39,336 bases of DNA from Candidatus Gastranaerophilales bacterium (GCA_944323705.1 CALUTM010000014.1:1-39336), one strand, 5' to 3'; positions 17,652 to 25,401 are shown, numbered from the stretch's first letter. The notes: generated by a model not told the origin, from the sequence alone. Translations and numbers: made by a program.

Positions 17652-18237
17652 TTTTTCTCCCGTCAAACATTGATAATCCCGCAATAACGATTGTAAGCAG
17701 CAAAGAAACAAGTTCAAATGCCCAAACGTAATCAATAAAAATTCCTCTTGCAAAAGACAGTACATTGTCAAAAGGCGTCATCTGAGGAATTTCCATTATA
17801 TGAAACGTGTCAGGCATCATAACCAAAGACATCATTACAAGATAAACAAATGCCAAAATGAAAATTCCCGCACACAACAAGGTTATGTACGGAACCGCAA
17901 AACCCTTGCCGTTTGATTTTTTTAGCAAACCTTCGTTGTCAGAATCTTTATCCTCGCTATCTTTGCCCCCTCTATATTTACCCCCCCTATATTTACCCCC
18001 GTGTTGGCAAAACATTATTGATAGCCCGATTATTACAGGTACAGCAAGTCCGTATATTGCAGCCTGAATAATTGCGTTATATTCGGAGCCCAAAATATAA
18101 AAGAATAATGCTCCCGCAAAAAAGACCATTACGGCTGCCAACAATGATCGGATTACATCTTTTGCGAAAAGTGCAATAAGTGCAAAACCAATAATTAAAA
18201 CCGAAGCTATATAAAATATTATGGGATTATTTATCAT
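17644..18237 (-). CDS. nuoJ: Complex I membrane subunit J with a polar repeat insertion
   Basis: NuoJ is a five-helix membrane subunit carrying the transition helix TM3 near the quinone-reduction site. The start at MINNPIIF (197 residues) is set by AGGGAGG just upstream, inside the end of nuoI. Helices 1-3 (ending YGLAVPVIIGLSIMF) are followed by an unusual charged insertion of about 35 residues. It begins with three 5-residue repeats (GGKYR GGKYR GGKDS) and continues EDKDSDNEG before TM4. The insertion lies in a loop and probably spares the fold. Overlaps nuoI by 11 nt and nuoK by 8 nt. Confidence 0.93.
   Translation of the reverse strand: MINNPIIFYIASVLIIGFALIALFAKDVIRSLLAAVMVFFAGALFFYILGSEYNAIIQAAIYGLAVPVIIGLSIMFCQHGGKYRGGKYRGGKDSEDKDSDNEGLLKKSNGKGFAVPYITLLCAGIFILAFVYLVMMSLVMMPDTFHIMEIPQMTPFDNVLSFARGIFIDYVWAFELVSLLLTIVIAGLSMFDGRKNV
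17956..18000 (-). repeat. Three 15-bp tandem repeats within nuoJ
   Basis: On the coding strand three units of 15 bp occur: GGGGGTAAATATAGG, GGGGGTAAATATAGA and GGGGGCAAAGATAGC. They encode GGKYR, GGKYR and GGKDS. Being a multiple of three, copy-number change would keep the frame. G-runs of seven at the junction make slippage plausible. Confidence 0.8.
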
Positions 18238-18604
18238 TACACCCTCCCTCATATATTAATTCAAGCTCTGACGCATCAGCACAGGCAAGTTCATACTCAT
18301 CCCCCATCCTTATGGCTCCTTTGGGACAGTAAAAAGAACAATTCCCGCAGAAGATACATTTCTTTAAGTCAAATTTGTAAGAATAAACTTTTCCGTTTTC
18401 ATCTTTTGCAAAACTTATTGCCCCTGAAGGACATACTTTTTTGCAAATTCCGCATCCGATACACCCGCTGACTTGCGGCTTACCGCGGAAATTTCCGTTT
18501 AAGACTCTCTTTTTTTCGGGATATTCCAACGTAACCGGCTTTTTAAACAAGTGTTTAAAAACAGTCCATAATCCTAACCACAGATTTTTCCACTCGTTTA
18601 ACAC
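18227..18604 (-). CDS. nuoI: Complex I ferredoxin-like subunit I
   Basis: NuoI carries the two [4Fe-4S] clusters N6a and N6b that deliver electrons to NuoB. Both ligand sets are present: Cys48, 51, 54, 58 and Cys83, 86, 89, 93. At 125 residues it is shorter than many homologues but holds the full two-cluster core and the amphipathic N-terminal helix. In this operon it is the outermost iron-sulfur subunit, because nuoE, F and G are absent, so it or an unknown partner must accept electrons. It overlaps nuoH by 7 nt. Confidence 0.96.
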   Translation of the reverse strand: MLNEWKNLWLGLWTVFKHLFKKPVTLEYPEKKRVLNGNFRGKPQVSGCIGCGICKKVCPSGAISFAKDENGKVYSYKFDLKKCIFCGNCSFYCPKGAIRMGDEYELACADASELELIYEGGCNDK

Positions 18605-19668
18605 AGTGCCCCTCCCATCTTAATTAAAACCGCAATGAACAGATTTAATATTGAAAGCGGAAGTAAAACCGTCCAGGAGAATTTTAGCAAATCAAACGAA
18701 GCAAGTCTCGGAAGAGTTGCCCGTATCCAAATCATAATAAATATTAAAATTCCCGCTTTTAGGAAAAGCCAAAAAGCCTGCTCAAAATAAATTAAAAATG
18801 AGGAGCTGAACAAATATTTCCCAAACGGTGACAAATACCCTCCCAAGAATAATATTGAAATGAACATCGCATTTGCAAACATCATGGAATATTCGGTCAG
18901 ATAGAAAATTGCAAACCTCATGCCGGAATATTCCGTATTATATCCGCATACCAGTTCGCTTTCCGCCTCGGGTAAATCAAACGGGCACCTGTTAAGCTCT
19001 GCAAGTATGCTTATGAACATAATTATAAAGCCCAAAATACAGGGGAAAATAAACCATCCCGCAATTCCCCATTTGGAAAACTGTGCATAAGTAATTCCCG
19101 TGAGGTTAAGTGATGAAGCCAACACAGCAATTGAAAGAACAACAAAAGTTATCGGAAGTTCGTAGCTCAAAACTTGTGCAATACTTCGCATGGCTCCAAA
19201 CAAAGAGTACTTATTATTACTTGCCCATCCCGCCAAAAATATGCTTAAAATCGGAAATGCGGCAAGGATTAAATATAAAATAACATTTGTCTGTGTATTT
19301 ACAAAAGTAAATTCCGCACTGTACGGTATAATTCCCAAAGCCGCAAACATAGGTATAAATACCAAGATCGGAGCAAGATTAAATAAAAATACGTCGACCT
19401 TATCGGGTGTAATATTTTCCTTGCACAAGAGTTTAAAAGCATCCGCAACTGTCTGCATAATTCCCCAAAAACCTACTCTGTTCGGTCCCTTTCTCTGCGT
19501 GAAAAACCCCAGAAGTTTACGCTCGGCAAGCACAAGAATCAGGACTACAACCAGGAGAGCCGCAGCAATTACGCAGAAAGGAATAAAGTAAAAAGTAATA
19601 TCTCCAAACAATTTTGGAATATTGTGCCTTGTAAGAAATTCTATATATAAAAAATAAAGATAATTCAT
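18598..19668 (-). CDS. nuoH: Complex I membrane subunit H
   Basis: NuoH forms the quinone-binding chamber at the junction of the two arms. The 356-residue protein has KGPNRVGFWGIMQTVADAFK (about residues 59-78), RCPFDLPEAESELVCGYNTE (about 222-241) and the acidic loop conserved in this subunit. The stop codon of nuoD and its start overlap as TAATG, so the genes are translationally coupled. Full length with eight or nine membrane helices. Confidence 0.97.
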   Translation of the reverse strand: MNYLYFLYIEFLTRHNIPKLFGDITFYFIPFCVIAAALLVVVLILVLAERKLLGFFTQRKGPNRVGFWGIMQTVADAFKLLCKENITPDKVDVFLFNLAPILVFIPMFAALGIIPYSAEFTFVNTQTNVILYLILAAFPILSIFLAGWASNNKYSLFGAMRSIAQVLSYELPITFVVLSIAVLASSLNLTGITYAQFSKWGIAGWFIFPCILGFIIMFISILAELNRCPFDLPEAESELVCGYNTEYSGMRFAIFYLTEYSMMFANAMFISILFLGGYLSPFGKYLFSSSFLIYFEQAFWLFLKAGILIFIMIWIRATLPRLASFDLLKFSWTVLLPLSILNLFIAVLIKMGGALC

Positions 19669-20759
19669 TACTTATCAACCTCCGGCAAAATAATATCCAA
19701 AGAGCCCGCTATTGCAACGGCATCATTTAAATACTCTCCGACAAGCAGTTTTCTCAGCAGGTTAACCGAATAGTAAGAGCCCGTTCGCCATTTAAGTCTG
19801 TAAGGTTTCTCCCCGCCGTCTGAACGCACGTAGCAGCACGCCAATCCCCTTGGAGCTTCAATTTCCGAATAATAATCCCCCGCGGGAAGCTTCAGGTTTA
19901 AGGGATTGATAAGCCGTTGTTCCAAAACTCCGGCTCTTTTTAAATAATCCAATGCCTGACCTACAATGTTAACGCATTCTCTCATCTCGGAAATTCTTGC
20001 TTTATATCTTGCCCAAGAATCTTTTTCTTCCAAAACAACTGTCCGAAAGTCAAAGCCCCTGTATAAATCATCCGAATTTCTGTAATCGTAATCGACTCCG
20101 CTTGCCCTTAAATTCACTCCCGTAATGGCATAGTTAAATGCAATCTCAGGCTCAAGGATACCTTTTCCCACGGTTCTTCTCAGAAAGATAGGATTTTCGG
20201 TAATGATTTTTTCGTAATCATCAATTTTTTTCGGCAAAATCGAAATAATTTCCTCAACACCATCCAAAAAATCAATGTCTCTTCTTACCCCGCCAAAAAC
20301 AAAGTAATTATACATCATTCTCTGTCCGGTGAGTTTTTCAAAAAATCTCAATATCATTTCTCTTTCACGAAAAACGTAGAAAAAAGGTGAGACGGCTCCC
20401 AAATCCATAAGGAACGCTCCAACCCACAAAAGGTGGGATGCAATGCGGTTTAATTCCAACAGCATAACCCGAATAGCCCTGACTTTGTCGGGAAGCTCAA
20501 CTTCCATTGCTTTCTCTACTATTCTGCACAACAGCTCCGAATAAAAAAATCCCGCCAAATAATCTATTCTGTCAACCGTAGGAAGGTATTGAAGATATGT
20601 CATTTTTTCCGCCATCTTTTCCATTCCCCGATGCAGGTATCCTATATCGGGTTCGCAAGAAAGAATCTTTTCGCCTTTAAGTTCAAGAAGCAGGCGTAAG
20701 ACTCCATGCGTAGACGGATGCTGCGGACCGAGATTCAGTTTAAGCGTTGTTGTCGTCAT
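19668..20759 (-). CDS. nuoD: Complex I 49-kDa subunit D
   Basis: NuoD forms, with NuoB, the quinone-reduction site. It is related to the large subunit of NiFe hydrogenases. The N-terminal loop GPQHPSTHGVLRL (about residues 11-23) with its conserved histidine is intact, followed by DIGYLHRGMEKMAE and YLPTVDRIDYL. The C-terminus ends in the conserved EVDK. At 363 residues it is a little shorter than typical 380-410 homologues. The four hydrogenase nickel cysteines are absent, as expected for complex I. It overlaps nuoC by 20 nt. Confidence 0.97.
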   Translation of the reverse strand: MTTTTLKLNLGPQHPSTHGVLRLLLELKGEKILSCEPDIGYLHRGMEKMAEKMTYLQYLPTVDRIDYLAGFFYSELLCRIVEKAMEVELPDKVRAIRVMLLELNRIASHLLWVGAFLMDLGAVSPFFYVFREREMILRFFEKLTGQRMMYNYFVFGGVRRDIDFLDGVEEIISILPKKIDDYEKIITENPIFLRRTVGKGILEPEIAFNYAITGVNLRASGVDYDYRNSDDLYRGFDFRTVVLEEKDSWARYKARISEMRECVNIVGQALDYLKRAGVLEQRLINPLNLKLPAGDYYSEIEAPRGLACCYVRSDGGEKPYRLKWRTGSYYSVNLLRKLLVGEYLNDAVAIAGSLDIILPEVDK

Positions 20760-21174
20760 TCCACGCTAACCTCGTATCATCCTGAACATAATCTTTCCTC
20801 AACGGGAATCCTTTCCAATCCTCCGGCATGTAGAGACGTTTTAAGTCCTCATGACCGATAAATTTTATTCCAAACAAATCATAAATTTCGTTTTCATCAG
20901 GCAAGGCGGATTTGAATATATCAACTATACTTTCGGCTTCTCCCGCTACATTGATTGAAATAAACAAATCCTCTTCATCATCAACCGAATAAAGATGATA
21001 GATAAGTTCCGTTTCTCCGCCTCCGATATCGTTGGCAATAATTTCTTTTAAAACGTTATACGTATAATTATCGGTAACAAATTTTATGACTTCATGTAAT
21101 TTGGATTTGATAATAATTTTGCTGCCATCCAATTCACAATCGTTGAATACTCTTTCAAACTCACTCCAGTTCAT
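20740..21174 (-). CDS. nuoC: Complex I 30-kDa subunit C
   Basis: NuoC is a structural subunit of the peripheral arm. The 144-residue protein carries the family signature near its C-terminus: ENEIYDLFGIKFIGHEDLKRL followed by WKGFPLRKDY. The N-terminal half is short and poorly conserved, as in compact homologues. Its start and the nuoB stop share one base. Confidence 0.93.
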   Translation of the reverse strand: MNWSEFERVFNDCELDGSKIIIKSKLHEVIKFVTDNYTYNVLKEIIANDIGGGETELIYHLYSVDDEEDLFISINVAGEAESIVDIFKSALPDENEIYDLFGIKFIGHEDLKRLYMPEDWKGFPLRKDYVQDDTRLAWNDDNNA

Positions 21175-21713
21175 CAGGCACCTCCTTTTACTTCCAACAT
21201 CGCTCCTTTTTCTTCTAAATCGGAAGTATGTGAATTTACAAACTCTTTTCTATGCATAACAGATTCTTTTTTAATTTTTTTCTGCAATTTTCTTAATGCA
21301 TCCAATAATGCCTCGGGTCTCGGCGGGCACATGGGAAGATAAATATCTACCGGGATAATTTTATCGATTCCGTTTACTACGGAATAGGAATTTTCCGCAA
21401 ACATTCCCCCGCCGCAGGTGCATGCTCCCATTGCAATAACATACTTTGGTTCGGGCATCTGTTGGTATAATCTCAAGAGCACGGGAGCCATTTTGTGGGT
21501 AATTGTTCCCGCACAAATCAACAAATCTGCCTGTCTTGGTGAGCCCCTGAAAACTTCGGAACCGAATCGGGCGATATCATTATCCGAGGCAACCGTCTGC
21601 ATCATTTCTATTCCGCAGCAGGAAGTGGCAAAAGTTAACGGCCAGAGCGAATTTGCTCTGCTCCAATTAAGAATATAATCAATCGATGATATTATAATAT
21701 TCACTACAGCCAC
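21174..21713 (-). CDS. nuoB: Complex I subunit B (cluster N2)
   Basis: NuoB holds cluster N2, the last iron-sulfur centre before quinone. The ligands are present as the tandem pair Cys32-Cys33 (TSCCGIE), Cys98 (GACTCGGGM) and Cys129 ([11 protein letters not shown]). At 179 residues it is full length, with a polar C-terminal tail of about 30 residues. It overlaps nuoA by 10 nt. Confidence 0.97.
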   Translation of the reverse strand: MAVVNIIISSIDYILNWSRANSLWPLTFATSCCGIEMMQTVASDNDIARFGSEVFRGSPRQADLLICAGTITHKMAPVLLRLYQQMPEPKYVIAMGACTCGGGMFAENSYSVVNGIDKIIPVDIYLPMCPPRPEALLDALRKLQKKIKKESVMHRKEFVNSHTSDLEEKGAMLEVKGGA

Positions 21714-22057
21714 CTCAACATTTTTTTATTAATTGCATAAAACAGTCCGAAAAGAAGCAGCGAAACGAATATAAATGCCTCAATTACCGCAAATATTCCG
21801 AGCATGTTCATAAAATTGGCGAACGGATACAGGAAGATTGTTTCAATATCAAAAATAAGGAATAATATTGCATAATTAAAATACTTAACATCAAACTGTA
21901 TTCTTGCGTCGGCAAGCGGAGTAACACCGCATTCGTATGTTGTTTGTTTAATCGGACATTTTTTGCCGTACTGGCATACAAATCCTGCCGCAATCATTGC
22001 TATCGCAAAGAGTGCAGATAGTATTATAAATACTGCTAAACAAACAAGTTCTTTCAC
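21704..22057 (-). CDS. nuoA: Complex I membrane subunit A
   Basis: NuoA is a three-helix subunit that closes the quinone chamber. [20 protein letters not shown] (about residues 41-60) is the conserved loop between TM1 and TM2, followed by [18 protein letters not shown]. At 117 residues it is a normal length. The start is GTG with GAGGG about 9 nt upstream. As first gene of the nuo operon it should have the promoter in the 79 bp before it, which it shares with the divergent TPR gene. Confidence 0.96.
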   Translation of the reverse strand: MKELVCLAVFIILSALFAIAMIAAGFVCQYGKKCPIKQTTYECGVTPLADARIQFDVKYFNYAILFLIFDIETIFLYPFANFMNMLGIFAVIEAFIFVSLLLFGLFYAINKKMLRWL

Positions 22058-22136
22058 CGGATTAACCCTCTATATTATTCTACTAAAAAATTTCCTGATA
22101 TAATAGATATTATTATGTAATATTAAGATAAATTAT

Positions 22137-22787
22137 ATGCGACAACCGATTAAGATTTTATTAACATTTTTTATTGCGGGGATTATGTGTCAACCGTCTC
22201 AAGCTATTATAAAGGGCGGATTGGAATATAAAATACCTATTGATTATACAAAATTAAATGAAACGGAATTGCAGGATAAAGCGGGTTTTTACTATAATCT
22301 TGCACTAAAGTCCCAAAGCCATAATGAAGAAATGGTTGCGGCTCTTAATCTATATTCAATACTTGCAAATAAAAATCCCGAGAATATTTTTTATTTAACA
22401 AGACTCGGAGAGCTTTACGATATTATAGGCAAAGATAAATACGCAAAAGGAGCCTATTTTGCTGCAATGGGAGTTGATTCTTCCCGCCCTGAACCTTACT
22501 TCGGACTTGGCGAATTTTATTACAAACGAAACATGTTCAAAAAAGCCTTAAAGATGTATAAGGAGGCATATAAAAACGGTTATTCAAGGCATTATGAAAC
22601 GGTGTATAAAATAGGCGATATTTACGAAAAATTAGGAGATACCGAAGCTGCTTTGAACTATCTGAAACTTGCTTCAACGCTTAGCCCTAATTCTGAACTT
22701 GACGGTAAAATTAAAAGAGTTGAAAATGCCGACGCATTAAATAGAGAATACTATTCAAATACCCGAATACATTTGATTGAAAGATAG
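22137..22787 (+). CDS. Exported TPR-repeat protein
   Basis: A 216-residue protein starting with a signal peptide (KILLTFFIAGIMCQPSQA, probable cleavage after SQA). The rest is tetratricopeptide-like: LNLYSILANKNPENIFYLTR, LGELYDIIGKDKYAKGAYFA, GLGEFYYKRNMFKKALKMYK and IGDIYEKLGDTEAALNYLKL. It is probably periplasmic or surface-exposed and binds other proteins. The specific role is unknown. No Shine-Dalgarno is seen. TAAGAT lies 7 nt before the ATG, and a stronger TATAAT lies 32 nt before it. Diverges from nuoA. Confidence 0.75.
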   Translation: MRQPIKILLTFFIAGIMCQPSQAIIKGGLEYKIPIDYTKLNETELQDKAGFYYNLALKSQSHNEEMVAALNLYSILANKNPENIFYLTRLGELYDIIGKDKYAKGAYFAAMGVDSSRPEPYFGLGEFYYKRNMFKKALKMYKEAYKNGYSRHYETVYKIGDIYEKLGDTEAALNYLKLASTLSPNSELDGKIKRVENADALNREYYSNTRIHLIER

Positions 22788-22824
22788 ACTTACCGTAAAG
22801 GTAAATTGTCAAGGTGTTTTGTAT

Positions 22825-22846
22825 CAAAAATTAACGTTAATTTTTG
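22825..22846. terminator. 22-bp perfect palindrome after the TPR gene
   Basis: CAAAAATTAAC and its reverse complement abut directly, 37 bp after the TPR stop codon. As RNA this gives a 9-bp A/U-rich stem with an ACGU loop and U-rich 3' arm, so a weak terminator is plausible. As DNA it could be an operator for the transcript that appears to begin near 22945. Confidence 0.4.
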
Positions 22847-22916
22847 TTAATTTGAATTTTTTTAAATAGTCATGGGCAGCATGGTCGATTGTAAAAATTT
22901 TTTCAAAATTCTTTAC

Positions 22917-23130
22917 TTGATAAAAAGATGTGATAATTATACCATATACACATACCTGAAAGGAGTGATGGCTGCAAGACTTGGGGAGAGTCAAAAATAG
23001 AAAAAAGATAGAAAAGTTTTATAAAAAATAATCACAAATCATTATTTACAATTGAGGAGATTAAAAAAAGTTTTTGGGGTAGGAGATTATTGGGTTAAGA
23101 AGGTTTTCTTTATCAAGGAAACCTTTTTTT
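22917..23130 (+). ncRNA. Candidate small transcript between the TPR gene and anmK
   Basis: The 362-bp gap has no convincing gene but looks like a separate transcription unit. Possible promoter elements (TTGATA at 22917 and TATACC at 22938, spacer only 15) lie at the left. A good intrinsic terminator closes it at 23130. Inside are AAAGGAG (22959-22965), a 10-codon frame from 22968 to 23000, and purine-rich, weakly structured sequence. It could be a small RNA of about 180 nt or encode a tiny peptide. I do not recognise a known RNA family. Confidence 0.25.
23100..23130 (+). terminator. Intrinsic terminator upstream of anmK
   Basis: AAGGTTTTC and GGAAACCTT form a 9-bp stem (one G-U pair) around an 8-nt loop, followed by a run of seven T. 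It ends seven bases before the anmK -10 hexamer. It must therefore terminate a transcript from the left, not anmK itself. Confidence 0.75.
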
Positions 23131-23133
23131 ATA

Positions 23134-23142
23134 TGTTATAAT
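23134..23142 (+). promoter_or_regulatory. Extended -10 promoter (TGT TATAAT) of anmK
   Basis: The same TGTTATAAT string as before yraN, ending 7 nt before the anmK ATG with no Shine-Dalgarno sequence between. A leaderless transcript is likely. Confidence 0.6.
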
Positions 23143-23149
23143 TTGAGCT

Positions 23150-24262
23150 ATGAGTGAAGAAAAAGAACCTAAAAAAATAATCGGGCTGATGTCTGGTACT
23201 TCATGCGATTCAATAGATGCTGCACTGTGCGAGGTTTATCCCGACCTGTCGGTAAAGTTGATTAAAGGAATAAATCACCATTACCCCGAGCACATAAGGG
23301 CAAAAATTTTTTCCGCATTTAGAGGTGAAACTACGATTAAGGAACTTTGTCAGTTGAACTTTGCACTCGGCAAATGTTTTGCAGATGCGGCAAAAATTTT
23401 GACGGAAGAATTCGGTAAACCCGATTTTATATCAAGTCACGGGCAGACGGTTTACCATTATCCTTATGATACCAAACTTGATAATATTTCATTGAAGAGT
23501 ACATTGCAAATAGGTGAAAGTTCGGTTATTGCAAAAGAAACAGGCTGTATGGTTATCTCAAATTTTAGGGAGAAGGATATTGCATACGGCGGTCAAGGGG
23601 CACCTCTGGTATGTTTTGCGGATGAAAAATGGTTTAAGAATTCGCTTGTACAAAATATTGGCGGAATATCAAACGTAACGGTTATTTCGGATGAGTGTGA
23701 AACTTACGGCTTCGATACGGGCTGCGGAAATATTATGATAGATTATTGTATGCAGAAATTCTTCGGACAAAAATTTGATAAAGAGGGAGAAGTTGCTTCC
23801 CGCGGAAAGGTTTGTGACAGTTGGCTCGACTGCCTGTTACAGGATGAATATTATCATATTGCTCCGCCTAAGACTACGGGAAGGGAGTATTTTTCAAATC
23901 AGTATATTGAAAATATTCTGAAAACGGCACCTGATGACAGGCAGGATATTATAGCAACACTTACCGCACTTACGGCAAAAACAATCGCTCAGGCTTATGA
24001 AAGATTTATACCGTTTCATTATGATACGGTAATTGTAGGTGGAGGCGGTGCATATAATAAGACTATGATGAAGTTTTTGAAAAATTATCTGCCTAAATAT
24101 GTTTGCTTAAAAACTCATGAGGACTATGGAATTTCCAATAATTTTAAAGAAGCTATGGCATTTGCACTTTTGGGTTATTGTTGTTTTTATAATATTCCGA
24201 ATAATCTTCCCTCCTGTACGGGAGCAGAGAAACGGGTTGTTCTCGGGAAAATTACTTATTAG
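23150..24262 (+). CDS. anmK: Anhydro-N-acetylmuramic acid kinase
   Basis: AnmK hydrolyses and phosphorylates 1,6-anhydro-MurNAc from recycled peptidoglycan to MurNAc-6-phosphate. The 370-residue protein starts with the ATP-binding motif IGLMSGTSCDSIDAALCEV. It also has SSHGQTVYHYP, VQNIGGISNVTVI, YGFDTGCGNIMIDYCMQKFF and the second phosphate loop VIVGGGGAYN. Length and motifs are typical. The mRNA appears leaderless. Its 3' end overlaps the convergent downstream gene by 4 nt. Confidence 0.96.
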   Translation: MSEEKEPKKIIGLMSGTSCDSIDAALCEVYPDLSVKLIKGINHHYPEHIRAKIFSAFRGETTIKELCQLNFALGKCFADAAKILTEEFGKPDFISSHGQTVYHYPYDTKLDNISLKSTLQIGESSVIAKETGCMVISNFREKDIAYGGQGAPLVCFADEKWFKNSLVQNIGGISNVTVISDECETYGFDTGCGNIMIDYCMQKFFGQKFDKEGEVASRGKVCDSWLDCLLQDEYYHIAPPKTTGREYFSNQYIENILKTAPDDRQDIIATLTALTAKTIAQAYERFIPFHYDTVIVGGGGAYNKTMMKFLKNYLPKYVCLKTHEDYGISNNFKEAMAFALLGYCCFYNIPNNLPSCTGAEKRVVLGKITY

Positions 24263-25035
24263 TTTTCTATAATAATGTTCATAAATTCAATGTCATCATA
24301 ATCAATGTATGCTGTTTGCATTATATTTCGGCCTGTTTTGATGGTAATTTCATTGACCTGATTTTTTCTTATGAGGTTGGGGGGCAGTTTTATTCTTTGA
24401 CCGTCACCGTTTAGTTGAATTTCCGAGATTTTATTTCCGTTAAAATAAATTTCCGGCGGGGAGGCAAATGCATTCGGAATACTGTTTTGTCCCATAGAAC
24501 GAGCCATTGCCGTATCGATACCGATAATAGAACCTATAACCAGATAGACGGGTTTTGCGAAATTGAGATTTTTTAGTGTAAATCTTCTGGTATAAAATGG
24601 TCCTATTGATTGCATTCTGAATTCACCCGCATTTGCAGACAGGTCGGAAAAATTGTTGTCGCCAAGGTGGTACATGTTTGTGTCAACGGCAACACCGGAG
24701 GCGTTTGATTTTTCAATACCAACTACAATAGGAGCATTCATATTCTTTTCATTTATTGTCATTGTAAAGGGTTTATAATTCTCTTTTTGAACAGACATGA
24801 TACTGGGTCCGTTTATTTGTGTATCAAGTTCAAAAAAGCCTTGTCCGTCTGTTTTGGTATGATAATTTTGCTTGGGTAAGCTTACGTCGGCTCCTCCTAT
24901 ACCTTCTCCTGTGTGCCTGTCTATAATACGGTTAGAACTCCCTGTTCCTTGCTCGGATACACCGCCCTGAAAGGTTGCCGCAGGGACAGGAAGTGATAAA
25001 AATAAAATTAAAATCAGGCTTAAAAATTTTTTCAT
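24259..25035 (-). CDS. Exported protein with carboxypeptidase-regulatory-like domain
   Basis: A 258-residue protein with a clear signal peptide (KKFLSLILILFLSLPVPAA). A beta-sandwich of the carboxypeptidase-regulatory type follows: GIGGADVSLPKQNYHTKTDG, GFFELDT and the following lines to about residue 110. The C-terminal half (about 110-258) is unrecognised and ends with QTAYIDYDDIEFMNIIIEN. Such domains often occur in surface or periplasmic proteins that bind sugars or other proteins. No catalytic motif is visible. The 3' end overlaps anmK by 4 nt. Confidence 0.6.
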   Translation of the reverse strand: MKKFLSLILILFLSLPVPAATFQGGVSEQGTGSSNRIIDRHTGEGIGGADVSLPKQNYHTKTDGQGFFELDTQINGPSIMSVQKENYKPFTMTINEKNMNAPIVVGIEKSNASGVAVDTNMYHLGDNNFSDLSANAGEFRMQSIGPFYTRRFTLKNLNFAKPVYLVIGSIIGIDTAMARSMGQNSIPNAFASPPEIYFNGNKISEIQLNGDGQRIKLPPNLIRKNQVNEITIKTGRNIMQTAYIDYDDIEFMNIIIEN

Positions 25036-25142
25036 AAATCATTATTTTTCTATAATAATTTTTAAAAATTAGTCAACAGTATACTTTTTGGGAATAATAT
25101 AAAGACTTGTTTTTTCATTATTTTTTTGTTTCAATGTTTGTA

Positions 25143-25169
25143 TTGACAATTAAATATGCCGATGTGATG
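25143..25169 (+). repeat. 27-bp direct repeat, upstream copy (tRNA leader plus first 12 nt of tRNA)
   Basis: The string from TTGACAATTAAATAT to GCCGATGTGATG is identical to 25303-25329. It includes the first 12 nt of tRNA-Leu(CAA). The two copies are 160 bp apart, and after this point the upstream copy diverges from tRNA sequence. Confidence 0.85.
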
Positions 25170-25317
25170 CCCGAGCGGAATTGAGCAATCAGACTCCGCA
25201 GGGAGGTATCCAAGAGGCATGCAGGTACAAGTGAGCGATATGGTAAAAGTTCTAGCGTATACAGATACGGACCAATTCCATCACTTGACTGATATAAAGG
25301 TTTTGACAATTAAATAT
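25158..25317 (+). other. tRNA-Leu-linked structured element (160 bp)
   Basis: This element begins with the first 12 nt of tRNA-Leu(CAA) and then diverges. It contains GCGGA/TCCGC (25175-25199), CGTAT/ATACG with loop ACAG (25256-25269), and the 14-mer ACCAATTCCATCAC (25271-25284). That 14-mer is exactly complementary to tRNA positions 25324-25337, the acceptor/D-arm region. It ends with the second copy of the leader. It does not fold as a complete tRNA and has no coding potential. It may be a duplicated and rearranged tRNA fragment, a small RNA, or an inserted element. Confidence 0.5.
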
Positions 25318-25329
25318 GCCGATGTGATG
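25303..25329 (+). repeat. 27-bp direct repeat, tRNA-proximal copy
   Basis: Second copy of the repeat at 25143-25169. It spans the 15-nt leader and the first 12 nt of the functional tRNA-Leu(CAA). Confidence 0.85.
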
Positions 25330-25401
25330 GAATTGGTAGACGTGCCAGACTCAAAATCTGGTGTAGGCAACTACGTGCCGGTTCGACCCCGGCCATCGGC
25401 A
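25318..25401 (+). tRNA. tRNA-Leu (anticodon CAA)
   Basis: A complete class II tRNA. The acceptor stem is GCCGATG/CATCGGC with discriminator A. The anticodon stem CCAGA/TCTGG holds loop CTCAAAA (anticodon CAA, codon UUG). There is an extended variable arm (GTAGGCAACTAC) and T-arm GCCGG/CCGGC with loop TTCGACC. CCA is not encoded. Eight T residues follow at once, which probably aid termination. The 5' leader and first 12 nt are duplicated 160 bp upstream. Confidence 0.95.

Noticed and set aside
17652-17771. N-terminal extension of NuoK
   Set aside because: The extra 40 residues lie wholly inside nuoJ. NuoK proteins are about 100 residues long, and GGGAGA marks the inner ATG.
22968-23000. Ten-codon peptide gene with AAAGGAG upstream
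   Set aside because: The ribosome-binding site is only 2 nt from the ATG and the peptide has no recognisable features. Mentioned only as an alternative for the candidate small transcript.
25158-25317. Second tRNA upstream of tRNA-Leu(CAA)
   Set aside because: Only the first 12 nt match. No anticodon stem, T-arm or acceptor 3' strand can be found.
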